This document shows, piece by piece, positions 33,701 to 41,671 of a stretch of DNA of 41,671 nt. How positions within the stretch are numbered: the stretch's first letter is position 1; each line of letters begins with the position of its first letter. The notes beneath the pieces are model-generated. The model worked only from the letters and a program-made list of their open reading frames with translations, ran no database searches and was not told the origin of the DNA. Origin of the DNA: Mesostigma viride (Eukaryota; Streptophyta; Mesostigmatophyceae; Mesostigmatales; Mesostigmataceae); contig RPFO01001111.1 of the NCBI GenBank assembly GCA_009746045.1, forward strand, positions 1 through 41,671, read 5' to 3'. Made by a program: the position numbers and the translations under genes.

Positions 33701-36613
33701 CTTAGGCTGGGCTGCGGTAGCTGCTGGCCACGCAACCTGATACCGGCACGCCCCCCTTGCTGCATGCATTCCGCTCACTGGTTTGTTTTAGCACCTGTCG
33801 CACCACATGTGTGTGCTTCTCCTGTTTCTGATTTGCAATGCTCCACTGCAGGTGGCCACCGAGGAAGACCTGCGCGACCAGATCGGCACGAGCCGCCACT
33901 TTGACCTGGTGGACTTTGACCAGGTGAAGACCTTCCGTATGGAAAAGTCCCTGCAGCTCACCGAGTTTCGCAAGGAGGTGAGTGGCCTGGATCTTCTGCC
34001 ATTGCTGACTGCAAACGCCCGAAAAGGCAGTACAAAGAAAGAGCAGATGCTGATAGATGCTGCTCTTGGCATGCACAGAGGAAAGAAGCCATGGAGGAAC
34101 GGAATAATGCGGCATGGGGCGCTTCATTTAAGAGTGCGTTAGACGCGGCGCCTGTCATTCAATCTGGTCTCATTACTTACTTGGTTGCTTTTCTCTTGTC
34201 ATGTTTCACTGAGTCCTTTGGGGGGGGTTGCCCCGTGAGTCCATTTTATTTTGTGTCTGGAGTCACTTGGACACCCCCTTGAACTGCTTTCACAGGAACG
34301 GTGCGGTTCTATTTTCATCATATTCCATGCAATGTCTTTTGTCTTGCCATGCGGGTATCCTGCGGCCGTGGCTGTGACAGGTGGCGGCAACGTGGGGCGT
34401 GCCGGAGGACCAGCAGCACTACTGGACGTTTGCCCGGCGGCAGAACGGAAGCTACCGTCCCCACCAGTGTTACAACCCCGGTGACAACAAGCCGCTGGTG
34501 GGTATCTGCAATATGTGCCAACCAAATGCAGGTATATATTACATCCGGGTTGATGGATATGGGGGCTTGGGGAAGGATCTCTTTCAGTGCGGAAGGAGAA
34601 GGCTTGGACGGACACAGAAGGGAGGCGGGGGGGATGTGCCCTTAAACATCTGCCACGCCTTCAGCCGCTGTGCTCTCCATAGTGACACCATCCCATGTCA
34701 AGAAAGTAAATTAACTTTTTGCAGACATGACTTATGACCTTGCCCGCCATCAGGCCAATCCACCCTTAAATCACAACCCTCTTCTGGTTGCCTTAAACCA
34801 CAATACGGTTTATTGCTCCCAGTGGGAGTGCATATGGGGAACAGGGCTCCATGGAGCTAGATGTTCTATATGTAAAATGTCACTTTGCATGGGAAGCAGG
34901 CGATTCAGGTGGGTGGATGTGCTGGGAAATGGTCAGGCCTAAGACTTGACGACAGGGTCTGTGTCTTTTTCTAATTAACCATGGTATTAGCAATACAGGA
35001 ATGCTGATTTATGGATACAATGTCTGAGTTATCTTTATGTTTATCTGGGCCGGCAAACTGAGGTTGCCGTGTAGCTTATGAGTACTCTACCACGTTAATT
35101 TATGCTGGCAGGGATACGGTCTGCGTTAGCTGCAACAGCTGGCTCAGGCAGAGTGATTCTTAGCAAGGTATGCGTAGCAAGAGAAGCATCTTGTTCTTGT
35201 TGCTGCCTCCCAGCCCACCCACCCTGGATGGGTCAGATTCTATAGTTCGACGGTAATATGATCCAAGGCATGCCAGACGTGCCAAATTGTCAACCATGCT
35301 GTAATAAACAGGAGCGATCGGGGCATCATGGCATGTGTTTTTAGCTTGTGAATGTGTTTTAGTCGCTTACAGAACAGAGACGACTAGGACGCACAAAGAA
35401 ACAAACTTGTTTCTCGGGTGAAGTTCAGCTTGTCGCGCCGCCTACAGAACAGAGACAAATAGGACACGCACCACGACATGCTACGTGACAGAAACCAACT
35501 TGGGTATTGGGTGAGTTGGGGTCGGTTGTGGTCTGACGGGTGCTTGGCATGTTGGGACAACGCATCCCTCTTCCCCCACTACAGGAGACGATCTTGGCGG
35601 ATGCCATCTCCGAGCAACCAGCGACGCTTGACCTGCTCTTGGTAAGGCTAGGGGCTCCACTTGCGGAATCAGTCTGTGTGTACGGAGCTGGTAAGATATT
35701 TCTAACAAAAAGATAATAATAATGATAATAACAAGTTTTGCGGGCTTCGCCCGCGACATTAGAGTTCGTACTTTTTGTGGCCGGTCCCCGGCCAGGGACC
35801 CCGGCTAGGGATTGCGTGACACCACGTACCGCCGCCGAGTGCCAGGTGGCGCTAGCCCCGCCAAGGAGCGCGCGCTAGCTTTAGGGTTTCGACCACAATC
35901 ATGGAGGTTGGCAAAAGGGGTGGAGATTAAAAAAGCCCGAAAAAATGCAAAACCTTCCGAGACTCGACCCTGGTACCTCGAAATTCCACATGCCATGACG
36001 TGTGCCCTAGCGCCTGAAGTCTGCGTAACCAACATTTTCCGAAGTTGCACAATATGTACATTGCTACAAAGGGACACATTGCGCAACCGCGCAGTGGACG
36101 GAGCTCGCGAACTACTTGCGGAGTTCAAGCTCCAGATTGACTGCTACGCCTGCACGGGAGCGCGATGCGCGCGGAGATGAGTGACCTCACCAACCCCGCA
36201 GACAGCAGGGAAATCGCTTACAGGCGGTGGAGCAGAGGAAAATCCACGTGTGAGCTTCCTGCGCGTTTGCAACTGGTTCGTCAGGATAAAGTTTGGTCCA
36301 ACAGGCCAAAAGTTTGCGACGGTTATATCTGGAGCTCGCGAACACAGGACATCGCAGAGCTTTCAAGTAGGAGCAATCTGGGCATACGGACCTCTGCCAA
36401 ATGGCTCATCTGGATGTAAGGCACAAAAACCCTCATAATATGGACGCCGTGGTTTGACCTTTTCGTGATTGGTCGCAATGAAATTACGCGCAGCTCATTC
36501 GTCAAGCGGACTGTAAGTTGCGCCGCTGAGTGGCTGGAGCCGAAAGCCGTTCGAAAGAGTGTTAGCTAAATTTGTGTTGAGGCTGCGTTTTAGGTATTGT
36601 AGTATATATGTTG

Positions 36614-36652
<39 letters not shown>

Positions 36653-39600
36653 GACCTCCGGGGAGAGCTCTGACAACCTGGCCAGAAACATGGGCACGTC
36701 ATCCCCAATACTCATCCATGCTAAACTGCAGTGGCCTCAAATATGGTATCACATCAAGCTCTGTAACCTAGGTGTAACAACTTTTCCTTTATCTCAGTTT
36801 GCAGAGCGACATTCGCGACATAACGACTTAATTAATTGTCGATAGTAGATATGGATGTTGTGTAGTTGGCTGCCGCTCTTTTGTATTTAATACACTGCTA
36901 ACCTGGGAAGTTACAGGCTGCTCGGGTGGGTTAGGTTGAAAGAGTTGGGTGAGAGAGGCAATGTGTGAGAGGGGAGGGGAGGGGGGGGGGGCAGAGAAGG
37001 GCTTTTTCTGTTTTGCAGGGTATTCCAAGTTATTGACTGAGTAAACTTTTGTGTTCCGTGACAAGCCTGTAACGCACATATCTTCTTGCCACCAACCCTC
37101 GTGCTTTTTTGGTGCGCTTCAATCTGAGTTTCAATGCACCGTAAAAACTTACACTATCCAATGTCTGGATTACTCTTTCGTCCTCCAGGTACCTGCCAGC
37201 ACATTGTCCATCAAATAGTGCTGTGGCTGCATACACGCTCTATAACATGGTGTTCATGTCAACTGCTGACTCTATTGTGAGCCCCGACCGCACTCTACCA
37301 TGTCGCTCTATATTTGTGTTGTACTGTCTGTCAGACCAAGTCAGGTGTGCCCACACTTCCTACCAATGAGGGCTCCCTGCTTTTTCTCAAATTGTACGAC
37401 CCGCTGGAGAAGAGGATGACCTATGCGGGTTCCATTTTCGTCATGAGCGGGGACAAGCTGCTAGATGCTCTTCCGGAGATCCGCCTCATAGCAGGGTACC
37501 TTCCCCTGCAAGCCCTGCAGGTGTATGAAGAGATCAATCCGTCTGCTGTAAGCAGAATGTGTCGCCCCGTGGACGATGCGCTGACGGTGGCAGATTGCCA
37601 GGTATGCTCGCGCAGCAGCCAGGTTTTCATGTGATAAGTGCTAGTCTCAGCATCGAGCAGTATGCACACAAGGGAGGGCTTGAAGATCTTCAAGAGCATA
37701 TGGAGGCGACGCGTGTGCAGTTTCCGGTCTGCAAAAATGCTGTTTCGGCAGGTTTGCCGTGAATTACGTTCCGGATGGTTTGGTAGGATGGACAGGTGGG
37801 GCCCGAGGGGGGGAAGGAAGAGGGGAGTTCCTGGGGAATGTTGTAACTGGGTCGTGTTGTAACTCATTGCGCTAAGTTTATGATGTGCTGGGATGGTTTC
37901 TAGGGCGTGCGTCCATGCACCTGTTGTTTAACGTAGACAAAGTTTAGGCCCATGACCCATCAATATTCTAGTGTGTGTTACATGCAATGTTGTGTTAATC
38001 TAATATGCAGCGCCCTCCCTTAATCTTCATCGTATGCTTGTATTTAGTTATTTACATGCCATGTCAATTAGTTCTGCGAGCTATATAGTCAAACTGTATG
38101 TTTTCTAGTACTGTCCATGGCTGGCTGGTGTGCCGAGGACTGTTGGACGCCCGTTAGCGAAGATGTTATATCTTTAGTTCTGCGGACTGGGTTGGGGCTT
38201 GTCAATGTCTATGCTCCCCTGCACTACTTGGTCACATTACCGCAGCCATTTTTAAGGCATGCACAACAATAAGCACTGGTTGTAAGAGCCATGCCTATGC
38301 GCCTTCGCCATGGTGCAAAGCCATGGCTTCTCTCTTCAACCATGCATTCACATTTCATACCGGCATGGCTGGCAGTCTCTGATAATTTTGCTTTTTGTCA
38401 ATGTCCTGTACCCGATGCTATAGGCTTTTATATGGGTAGCCAGACAGCGTGTGTTTCCCTGATGTACGTATCAGGTCCCACTCATTCCCCTGCACAACCA
38501 GTGGGGATGCTGGTACCGGAACTTGAACATTTAGCCTGGGCATGTACCTTGGACCTTTCATAGAACAGCCACAAGACGCTGATGTTCTGATTCTCCTGGT
38601 CTCTCCATTCAGCATGGGACGACTCAGATGGCATGTGCTTGGAATGTGGTGGATGCGGTGTTCTACCCTCGGCACGCAAACAATCCTGCTCGTCACCGCG
38701 GTATATATATGCATGTATGTCGTGGTTCGATGACAATTGGAGCTGCTTGCCGAGCCAAGGCTTTCCCTCATCACGCCGCTAATGCTGTTATGGTAGTAAC
38801 AGTACATGTGCATCCATTCAGCTTTGCTTTTGTAGAGAAGCCCCTGAAGCGACCGCAGTTTACAGTTGCCCAAGTGCAGTCCAAGCACAGTCAGATGATG
38901 CTATGGAATCAGGATGTCGAGAGAAATGCATGATGTCACGGTTGGACTATCTGCCATCCGTGATGTGCCGCGTGTTCCTCACATGGTAGGCCGCTGGCCC
39001 TTGGCATAGGGGCCACCCTGCTTGGACGCTCCGCAATGGGCTTGGTGAGAACATGCGATTTGAACAACCTGGCATCGGGTTAGTCATTCGCCAGAGTCAT
39101 GGGTCATCTGAGGGAAGATGATCTCAAAGGCCACAGGCAGGCCGCGACCGCCAACGCCAATTCAGAGGAGCCTTCGCGTTCTATGCGGTGAAGCCACAAC
39201 CGAGTGACGGGTCAGGAGGCCTTCACGTGCAAGGCTAGATGGAGATGTTTTATGTATTGTGCTTCACACACCACCAACATCGTTATCATGCCATTGAGGT
39301 TCTATGCTATGTGGCGCAATTTCGCGATGCCTGATTGGATACTAGTCGTATGAAGATGTGCAATGTCTGGGCTGTGTCATTCTTTACCATGTCCTGCAGC
39401 TTAGGACGGGGGACATCCTCTGGGTCCAAAAGGTGCTATCCCCTGATGTGGTCGCCAGGTGTCGCTTCCCCAACGTTCCAAAATTCTTGGCGCATGTCTT
39501 ATGGATGCGGCGCGTGCGATTCCGCCAGCTGTCCAGTCCCAACATGGACACCTTTGTCCTGGAGCTGTGAGTGGTCACTTGCTTGAGAAAAGGCTACGTG

Positions 39601-40841
39601 TGGCGGCTGGGTTGTATGTATTTAAGTGTCCTTGGTGGAACAATTTTCAAGGCATGTGATACGTTTAGATTTGCGATGGAATGGAAGTTGTAATGGAAGT
39701 TGTAATGGAAGTTGTAATGGAAGTTGTAATGGAAGTTGTAATGGAAGTTGCCCCAAGTGTGCCCAGGAGCCCGTAAGAGGTTGACGTGTTCACATGGCAA
39801 TGCATGGTAGTGGTAGATCCTGGTCATGTGCTCCTTGTCGTCATGTGGTGGTGCTTGCTGCAATTGACGTGTGCATACATAAGGCTTTGGCATGCTGGTC
39901 TGATCCTGATGGCATGCAGGTCCATCTTGGACACGTACCATGAGGTGGTGTCGAAGGTGGCACTGCAGCTTCCGAAGGAGGTGGCCGGTGCCCAAAAATG
40001 CGACCCTTCCAAAATCCGGCTCACCGCACACGACTGTGCCCAGAATGCGCCCAGGTGGCGGCCCATACACAGTGAGAAGAATGGCGAAGTATTGTGGGTA
40101 CTGGACATGTTTCTGTTCCGCGGCGCCCAGATGTCTGACATCCTGTACTATGAAGTGGTGGAAACCCCCCAGCCAGCGGCCAAGTGCACGAGAACCGCCA
40201 CGGTGTCCCTGCATGACCAGCGTACTGAACAGGTGCCTGCGTTGCAACTTTAGTGGTTTCGACCCCATGAATAATAACATTGATTGTTATGATGAGATGT
40301 TGAATGCAATTGTTTGAAGCCTGGAGTATATGAGGGTGTAGCTTGACTAGCTCAAATTCAAGCTCAGCCTGCTCAGGATTTCCTCTGCCATGATCCGTTC
40401 ACGACCCTTCCTGCGCAGCTATTCTCATGTGACAGAGAGGCCTCTAGAGCTAAACGCCCTGTCCCTGCTTACCTCCTGAATTACGGTACCAGCACCCTCT
40501 GACAACCAACAGCAGTTACCAGTAACTGTACGAGCACTGAACAGGAGGGCACCCTGCTACATTCAGAGCCATCCCCAATCGTTTTCTGCCGTGCATCACT
40601 CTGTCATCCACCACATACATGCGACTGCCTGCATGGATGACACATGCAGGTGGCACGCTTCCACGTCGAACTGTCGCAAGGCAGCACAGCGGGTGACGTG
40701 CTCAAGCTAGTGAAGGCGGAGCCCGGGTGTGCCCACTTGTCTGAGCTCTGCCTGACCAAAATACGCGACAGCCGCATCCACAAGGTGTTCTCGCCGACCG
40801 AGGTCATGGACGACGTGGATGCTGCCTGCTGGACCCTGCAG
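21965..40841 (+). CDS. UBP12: USP7/UBP12-like protein, catalytic residues replaced (18 exons, 3' end outside)
   Basis: The joined exons (listed singly) give 932 codons without a stop, all phases compatible. Order: MATH/TRAF-like domain (exons 1-3), USP (peptidase C19) domain (exons 4-10), USP7-type ubiquitin-like domains (exons 11-18). Plant UBP12 and animal USP7 are about 1100 residues, so roughly 180 C-terminal residues lie beyond the window. Strong landmarks are YDSKKETGYVGL, YHIPYFRR, GCKDLYASLDKY, DRYEFPLELDLD, DQWFKFDDERVTKE, HMLVYVRKSDK, HFDLVDFDQVKTFR and SDILYYEVVETP. The Cys, Gln/Asp and His boxes are all lost, so ubiquitin cleavage is not expected; binding or scaffolding through MATH and Ubl domains is inference. 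Start at 21965 is the first ATG before the MATH domain; an earlier exon is possible. Confidence 0.85.
22785..22948 (+). CDS. Exon 2: MATH middle
   Basis: Acceptor TGCAG at 22780-22784; the G completes the Trp codon of exon 1. It encodes YISLAPSGMADN...LNGWECIVRFTLTLENQVDGR, equivalent to LSMYLDVAD...GWSRYAQFSLAVVNQ of plant UBP12. Donor GTAGGC, phase 1. Confidence 0.75.
23090..24020 (+). other. Intron 2, no gene seen
   Basis: The right-arm intron between MATH exons 2 and 3. It matches the left arm outside the microsatellites. No ORF of interest is present. Confidence 0.5.
24023..24179 (+). CDS. Exon 3: MATH C-terminal part
   Basis: Acceptor GTCCAG. It encodes AFTETDGAWGWDEFASLKQI and GFLKDDTLFITASI, corresponding to the WGFTSFMPLSEL...GYLVNDTVIVEAEV block. 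The donor is uncertain: CCT|GTATCC gives the right phase (2) for exon 4, while the strong GTAAGT at 24241 lies beyond an in-frame stop. Confidence 0.65.
25164..25272 (+). CDS. Exon 4: USP Cys box, catalytic Cys absent
   Basis: Acceptor CTGCCAG. It encodes YDSKKETGYVGLKAQGAN, then PVANPLLQMLYHIPYFRR. Plant UBP12 has GLKNQGATCYMNSLLQTLYH at the same place and the same length. The Cys is Pro, and seven residues of the loop differ while both flanks are conserved. Donor GTAAGT, phase 0. Confidence 0.85.
25273..26056 (+). other. Intron 4, no gene seen
   Basis: 0.8 kb, with a short AT-rich patch of TAGTA/ACTA words at 25435-25530. Nothing else was recognised. Confidence 0.5.
26057..26269 (+). CDS. 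Exon 5: USP fingers, QHDVQEL box replaced
   Basis: AVYRTPITEVES...LELQRLFCHMQFRD matches AVYHMPT...LALQSLFYKLQYND. The following FGWDTYDSFMQHDVQELNRV stretch is replaced by LGVGGGPTTQQQPPSSLTL with similar length, before KKMEEKMK, which aligns with EKLEDKMK. Donor GTGTAG, phase 0. Confidence 0.82.
26591..26803 (+). CDS. Exon 6: USP core
   Basis: GTVLEGTTRRLFAGHMCKCI...FYELTLQLDVHGCKDLYASLDKY aligns with GTVVEGTIQQLFEGHHMNYI...FYDLQLDVKGCKDVYASFDKY. The next loop, normally EGDNKYHAEGHGLQ, is replaced by an unrelated VTEAAGSPGSQ segment. Acceptor ATGACAG, donor GTGGGT. Confidence 0.87.
26804..27567 (+). other. Intron 6, no gene seen
   Basis: 0.76 kb without recognisable coding or repeats. Confidence 0.5.
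27568..27669 (+). CDS. Exon 7: USP strand before the His box, GC donor
   Basis: AMKERVVFKDLPPVLVLQLK matches AKKGVLFIDFPPVLQLQLKR. The usual RFEYDFMRD is replaced by PRPESTSGSDEQDK. The intron starts AAG|GCAAGT, a GC-AG type splice site. Confidence 0.82.
27670..28351 (+). other. Intron 7, no gene seen
   Basis: 0.68 kb, GC-AG intron; nothing recognised inside. Confidence 0.5.
28352..28461 (+). CDS. Exon 8: DRYEFP strand
   Basis: AEDRYEFPLELDLDVDGRKY and DADASVRNLYELH align closely with NDRYEFPLQLDLD...DADKSVRNLYTLH. Acceptor GCGCCAG, donor GTGTGG, phase 2. Confidence 0.88.
28462..30969 (+). other. Intron 8, dominated by a G/A tract
   Basis: 2.5 kb. The first 800 bp hold nothing recognisable; 29297-30750 is the polypurine tract described separately. 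Confidence 0.6.
29297..30750. repeat. 1.4-kb G-rich polypurine tract
   Basis: An almost pure G/A tract made of GGGGGA, GGGGAGA and GGGGGAG units. GC-containing blocks (GAGCGGGG, GGCGGGCGAGGGAG) recur at 30155-30195, 30465-30525 and 30600-30640. It ends in (GA)n and (GATAGA)n. The G strand is the sense strand of the host gene. Length is likely unstable in cloning and assembly. Confidence 0.95.
30970..31114 (+). CDS. Exon 9: USP His box region, catalytic His absent
   Basis: The junction with exon 8 gives LHS, as in the family. Then VAVQGWKKSCAVFIRP stands where UBP12 has VLVHSGGVHGGHYYAFIRP. FIRPNLGDQWFKFDDERVTK and EQQYGG follow with very high similarity. The HGGHY motif is gone; the DD pair of FDDERV remains. 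Acceptor CTGTCAG, donor GTGCAT. Confidence 0.87.
31115..31878 (+). other. Intron 9, no gene seen
   Basis: 0.76 kb. No repeats or coding were recognised. Confidence 0.5.
31879..31974 (+). CDS. Exon 10: end of the USP domain
   Basis: ASTVHMLVYVRKSDKQYVMC aligns with SNAYMLVYIRESDKDKIICN of UBP12. In the family NAYMLVY closes the USP fold; here NAY is TVH. Donor GTAGGT, phase 0. Confidence 0.85.
31975..32951 (+). other. Intron 10, with a minisatellite
   Basis: About 1 kb. It contains the 19-bp array at 32231-32401; nothing else was recognised. Confidence 0.6.
32231..32401. repeat. 19-bp minisatellite, about 9 units
   Basis: Unit ACCAGTACTATTATATCAT with ACTAGTATATCAT and ACTCGTATATCAT variants. 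It is AT-rich inside an intron. Confidence 0.92.
32952..33020 (+). CDS. Exon 11: linker helix
   Basis: ERLARERPKLHDAAVGDTHIIVR takes the place of the charged helix (RLKKEQEEKEDKRR...AHLYTIIKV) joining USP and Ubl domains. It is shorter than in plants. Frame and splice sites (TGCAG, GTGGGT) are intact; similarity is moderate. Confidence 0.7.
33021..33851 (+). other. Intron 11, no gene seen
   Basis: 0.83 kb. No coding or repeats were recognised. Confidence 0.5.
33852..33977 (+). CDS. Exon 12: first ubiquitin-like domain start
   Basis: VATEEDLRDQIGTSRHFDLV and DFDQVKTFRMEKSLQLTEFR correspond to VARDEDLKEQIGKDIYFDLVDHDKVRSFRIQK...FKEE of UBP12. This is the start of the USP7_ICP0-binding (HUBL) region that binds partner proteins. 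Confidence 0.88.
34381..34497 (+). CDS. Exon 13: ubiquitin-like region
   Basis: VAATWGVPEDQQHYWTFARR and QNGSYRP align with VAKEFGVPVQLQRFWIWAKRQNHTYRP. Acceptor TGACAG, donor GTGGGT. Confidence 0.88.
34498..35584 (+). other. Intron 13, no gene seen
   Basis: 1.1 kb. No coding region or repeat family was recognised. Confidence 0.5.
35585..35641 (+). CDS. Exon 14: short ubiquitin-like segment
   Basis: ETILADAISEQPATLDLLL (19 codons) matches the position of IREASNKANTAELKLFLEV. Phase 0 on both sides; acceptor CTACAG, donor GTAAGG. Confidence 0.7.
35710..36055 (-). mobile_element. tRNA-derived SINE candidate
   Basis: On the minus strand, GGGTCGAGTCT (35959-35969) resembles a Pol III B box (GGTTCGANTCC). 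CAGACTTCAGGCGC about 45 bases upstream resembles an A box. A body follows, ending in the stem-loop GCGGGC-GAA-GCCCGC and a (TTATTA)n-like tail at 35710-35737. Target duplications were not identified. Confidence 0.4.
36613..36651. repeat. (AAT)n microsatellite
   Basis: About 13 trinucleotide units. It could be the tail of another retroposon on the plus strand, but its body was not recognised. Confidence 0.9.
37335..37601 (+). CDS. Exon 15: ubiquitin-like domain, FLKLYDP
   Basis: 89 codons. SLLFLKLYDPLEKRMTYAGS matches LLFFKLYDPEKAVLSYAGRL; ALQVYEEINPSAVSRM matches ELFEEIKFEPCVMC; DDALTVADCQ joins exon 16. Acceptor CTGTCAG, donor GTATGC. This is the longest well-conserved Ubl exon but one. Confidence 0.88.
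37602..39399 (+). other. Intron 15, no gene seen
   Basis: 1.8 kb. No recognised coding region, repeat or element. Confidence 0.5.
39400..39566 (+). CDS. Exon 16: GDILWVQK to VRFRQL
   Basis: LRTGDILWVQK aligns with IEDGDIICFQK. RRVRFRQLSSPNMDTFVLEL aligns with QLVRFRALEKP...EFVLEL. Acceptor CTGCAG, donor GTGAGT, phase 2. Confidence 0.87.
39681..39750. repeat. 12-bp tandem repeat (ATGGAAGTTGTA)n
   Basis: Five full units and one partial unit in intron 16. Confidence 0.92.
39920..40232 (+). CDS. Exon 17: SKIRLTAHDC to SDILYYEVVETP
   Basis: 104 codons plus one base. DPSKIRLTAHDCAQNAPRWR and MSDILYYEVVETPQP align with DPSKLRLTSHNCYSQQPKPQ and TSDILYYEVLDIPLP of UBP12 (USP7_C2-type Ubl). Acceptor TGCAG, donor GTGCCT, phase 0. 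Confidence 0.9.
40650..40841 (+). CDS. Exon 18: last exon visible
   Basis: 64 codons. VARFHVELSQGSTAGDVLKL matches IHNIRLPKQSTVGDVINELK; SRIHKVFSPTEVMDDVDAAC then WTLQ matches KIYKIFPSTERIENINDQYWTLR. The following AEEIPEEE block and the last Ubl domain are not found before the window ends. Confidence 0.87.
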
Positions 40842-41322
40842 GTGAACTGAAAAGTGAAGAGCAGCTCGTTTGTGAGCATGATGTTGACCCAACAGGCCTG
40901 ACTTCTTTCTGCGCACCATCTTCATTCTGTGTCCTGCAAGCAGCGATGCACAAAGCCCAGATGAGTGTGCATAGACGGGACTCGAAGAGGGTCTCGAAGC
41001 ATTGATATGCATTCCGTCTGTTATTGATTAACACAGCGCACTCGGTTGCCGCGTTTGTGACGGAGGACTTCCATGTCAGACTGCGCCTGCATGAATCCCA
41101 GCTGTCTGTAGGCTGGGATTTACAAGGAGCTTTGCAGCCATTTTCGTTGTGTATGGCAGAGTACGTGAACATGTAACCATGGCCTTAAATTAGCCTGCAC
41201 GGCACAAAGGGCTTCGCGTCGGTGCCATCAAACGATCATTGTGCGAAGCCCAGTATGCTCATTCAAGTGACTGCCTCCACAGCTATGTTAGACTGTCAGT
41301 GGAGTGTCCGTGTTTTTCGCGG
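40842..41322 (+). other. Intron 18 or beyond, no exon seen
   Basis: No continuation of the UBP12-like protein could be recognised here. Confidence 0.5.
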
Positions 41323-41671
41323 TGCCGGCGTGGGCACCTGTTTCAGCACGTACACTAACATGTTTGTGCAACACCGGCGTGGGCACCTGTTTCAGCACGT
41401 ACACTAACATGTTTGTGCAACACCGGCGTGGGCACCTGTTTCAGCACGTACACTAACATGTTTGTGCAACACCGGCGTGGGCACCTGTTTCAGCACGTAC
41501 ACTAACATGTTTGTGCAACACCGGCGTGGGCACCTGTTTCAGCACGTACACTAACATGTTTGTGCAACACCGGCGTGGGCACCTGTTTCAGCACGTACAC
41601 TAACATGTTTGTGCAACACCGGCGTGGGGCACCTGTTTCAGCCACGTACACTAACATGTTTGTGCAACACC
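41323..41671. repeat. 49-bp tandem repeat, about 7 units to the window end
   Basis: The unit starts CACCGGCGTGGGCACCTG and ends ATGTTTGTGCAA. Starts are at 41323 (slightly different), 41372, 41421, 41470, 41519, 41568 and 41617. The last unit has two extra bases. The array continues to the edge, so its size is unknown. Confidence 0.95.

Larger units (their letters stand above)
35642..37334 (+). other. Intron 14, with SINE candidate and (AAT)n
   Basis: 1.7 kb. It contains a tRNA-like SINE candidate (35710-36055, minus), unrecognised sequence at 36060-36600, an (AAT)n run at 36613-36651 and a G run near 36980. Confidence 0.6.

Noticed and set aside
41323-41671. Regular repeats as a CRISPR array
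   Set aside because: Units are directly adjacent with no unique spacers, and the locus is eukaryotic.

Overview
This is a nuclear, intron-rich eukaryotic locus. The only host gene I can recognise is a plant-type USP7/UBP12 ubiquitin-hydrolase homologue, spread over at least 18 short G/C-rich exons with GT-AG introns. Together with Ty1/copia- and Ty3/gypsy-type LTR elements, a TTAA-flanked foldback MITE, very long simple repeats and a CCHC-type Gag, this suggests a green alga (Chlorophyta) or a related plant-lineage protist. That assignment is inference; no rRNA, tRNA gene or organelle marker is present to confirm it.

Layout. (1) 1-1521: the 5' part of an LTR element on the minus strand (LTR 951-1521, then a small ORF with an RNase H1 hybrid-binding-like domain). 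(2) 1522-2494: no gene seen. (3) 2500-10522: a complete copia-type LTR retrotransposon on the minus strand with two 695-bp LTRs about 99% identical and a 5-bp target duplication GTAGA. Its domain order is Gag - integrase - protease - RT - RNase H; the protease after integrase is unusual. (4) 10528-12412: no gene; an 11-bp tandem repeat and a TACGC-rich hairpin. (5) 12413-24630: a large head-to-head inverted duplication. The right arm (about 21665-24630) carries the promoter side and exons 1-3 (MATH/TRAF-like domain) of the UBP12-like gene. The left arm (12413 to about 20520, minus strand) is a broken copy of the same segment, expanded by (TGCC)n/(CCCT)n arrays and by a 4.3-kb insertion (14240-18577) holding a second, plus-strand copy of the region-1 LTR element. 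A 653-bp near-perfect palindrome flanked by TTAA sits in the spacer between the arms. (6) 25164-40841: exons 4-18 of the UBP12-like gene (USP domain, then USP7-type ubiquitin-like domains); the gene runs past the window. Its introns hold a 1.4-kb G/A tract, minisatellites and a tRNA-derived SINE candidate. (7) 41323-41671: a 49-bp tandem repeat reaching the window edge.

Main result. The UBP12-like gene model joins 18 exons with compatible phases into 932 codons without a stop. It keeps the MATH domain, much of the USP scaffold and the C-terminal ubiquitin-like repeats, but the Cys box, the QHDVQEL-like box and the His box are all replaced by unrelated residues. It looks like a maintained, catalytically dead deubiquitinase (pseudoenzyme), sitting beside an inverted pseudogene copy of its own MATH-coding 5' end. 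Frameshifts inside the retroelements, some at homopolymers, could be decay or assembly indels.
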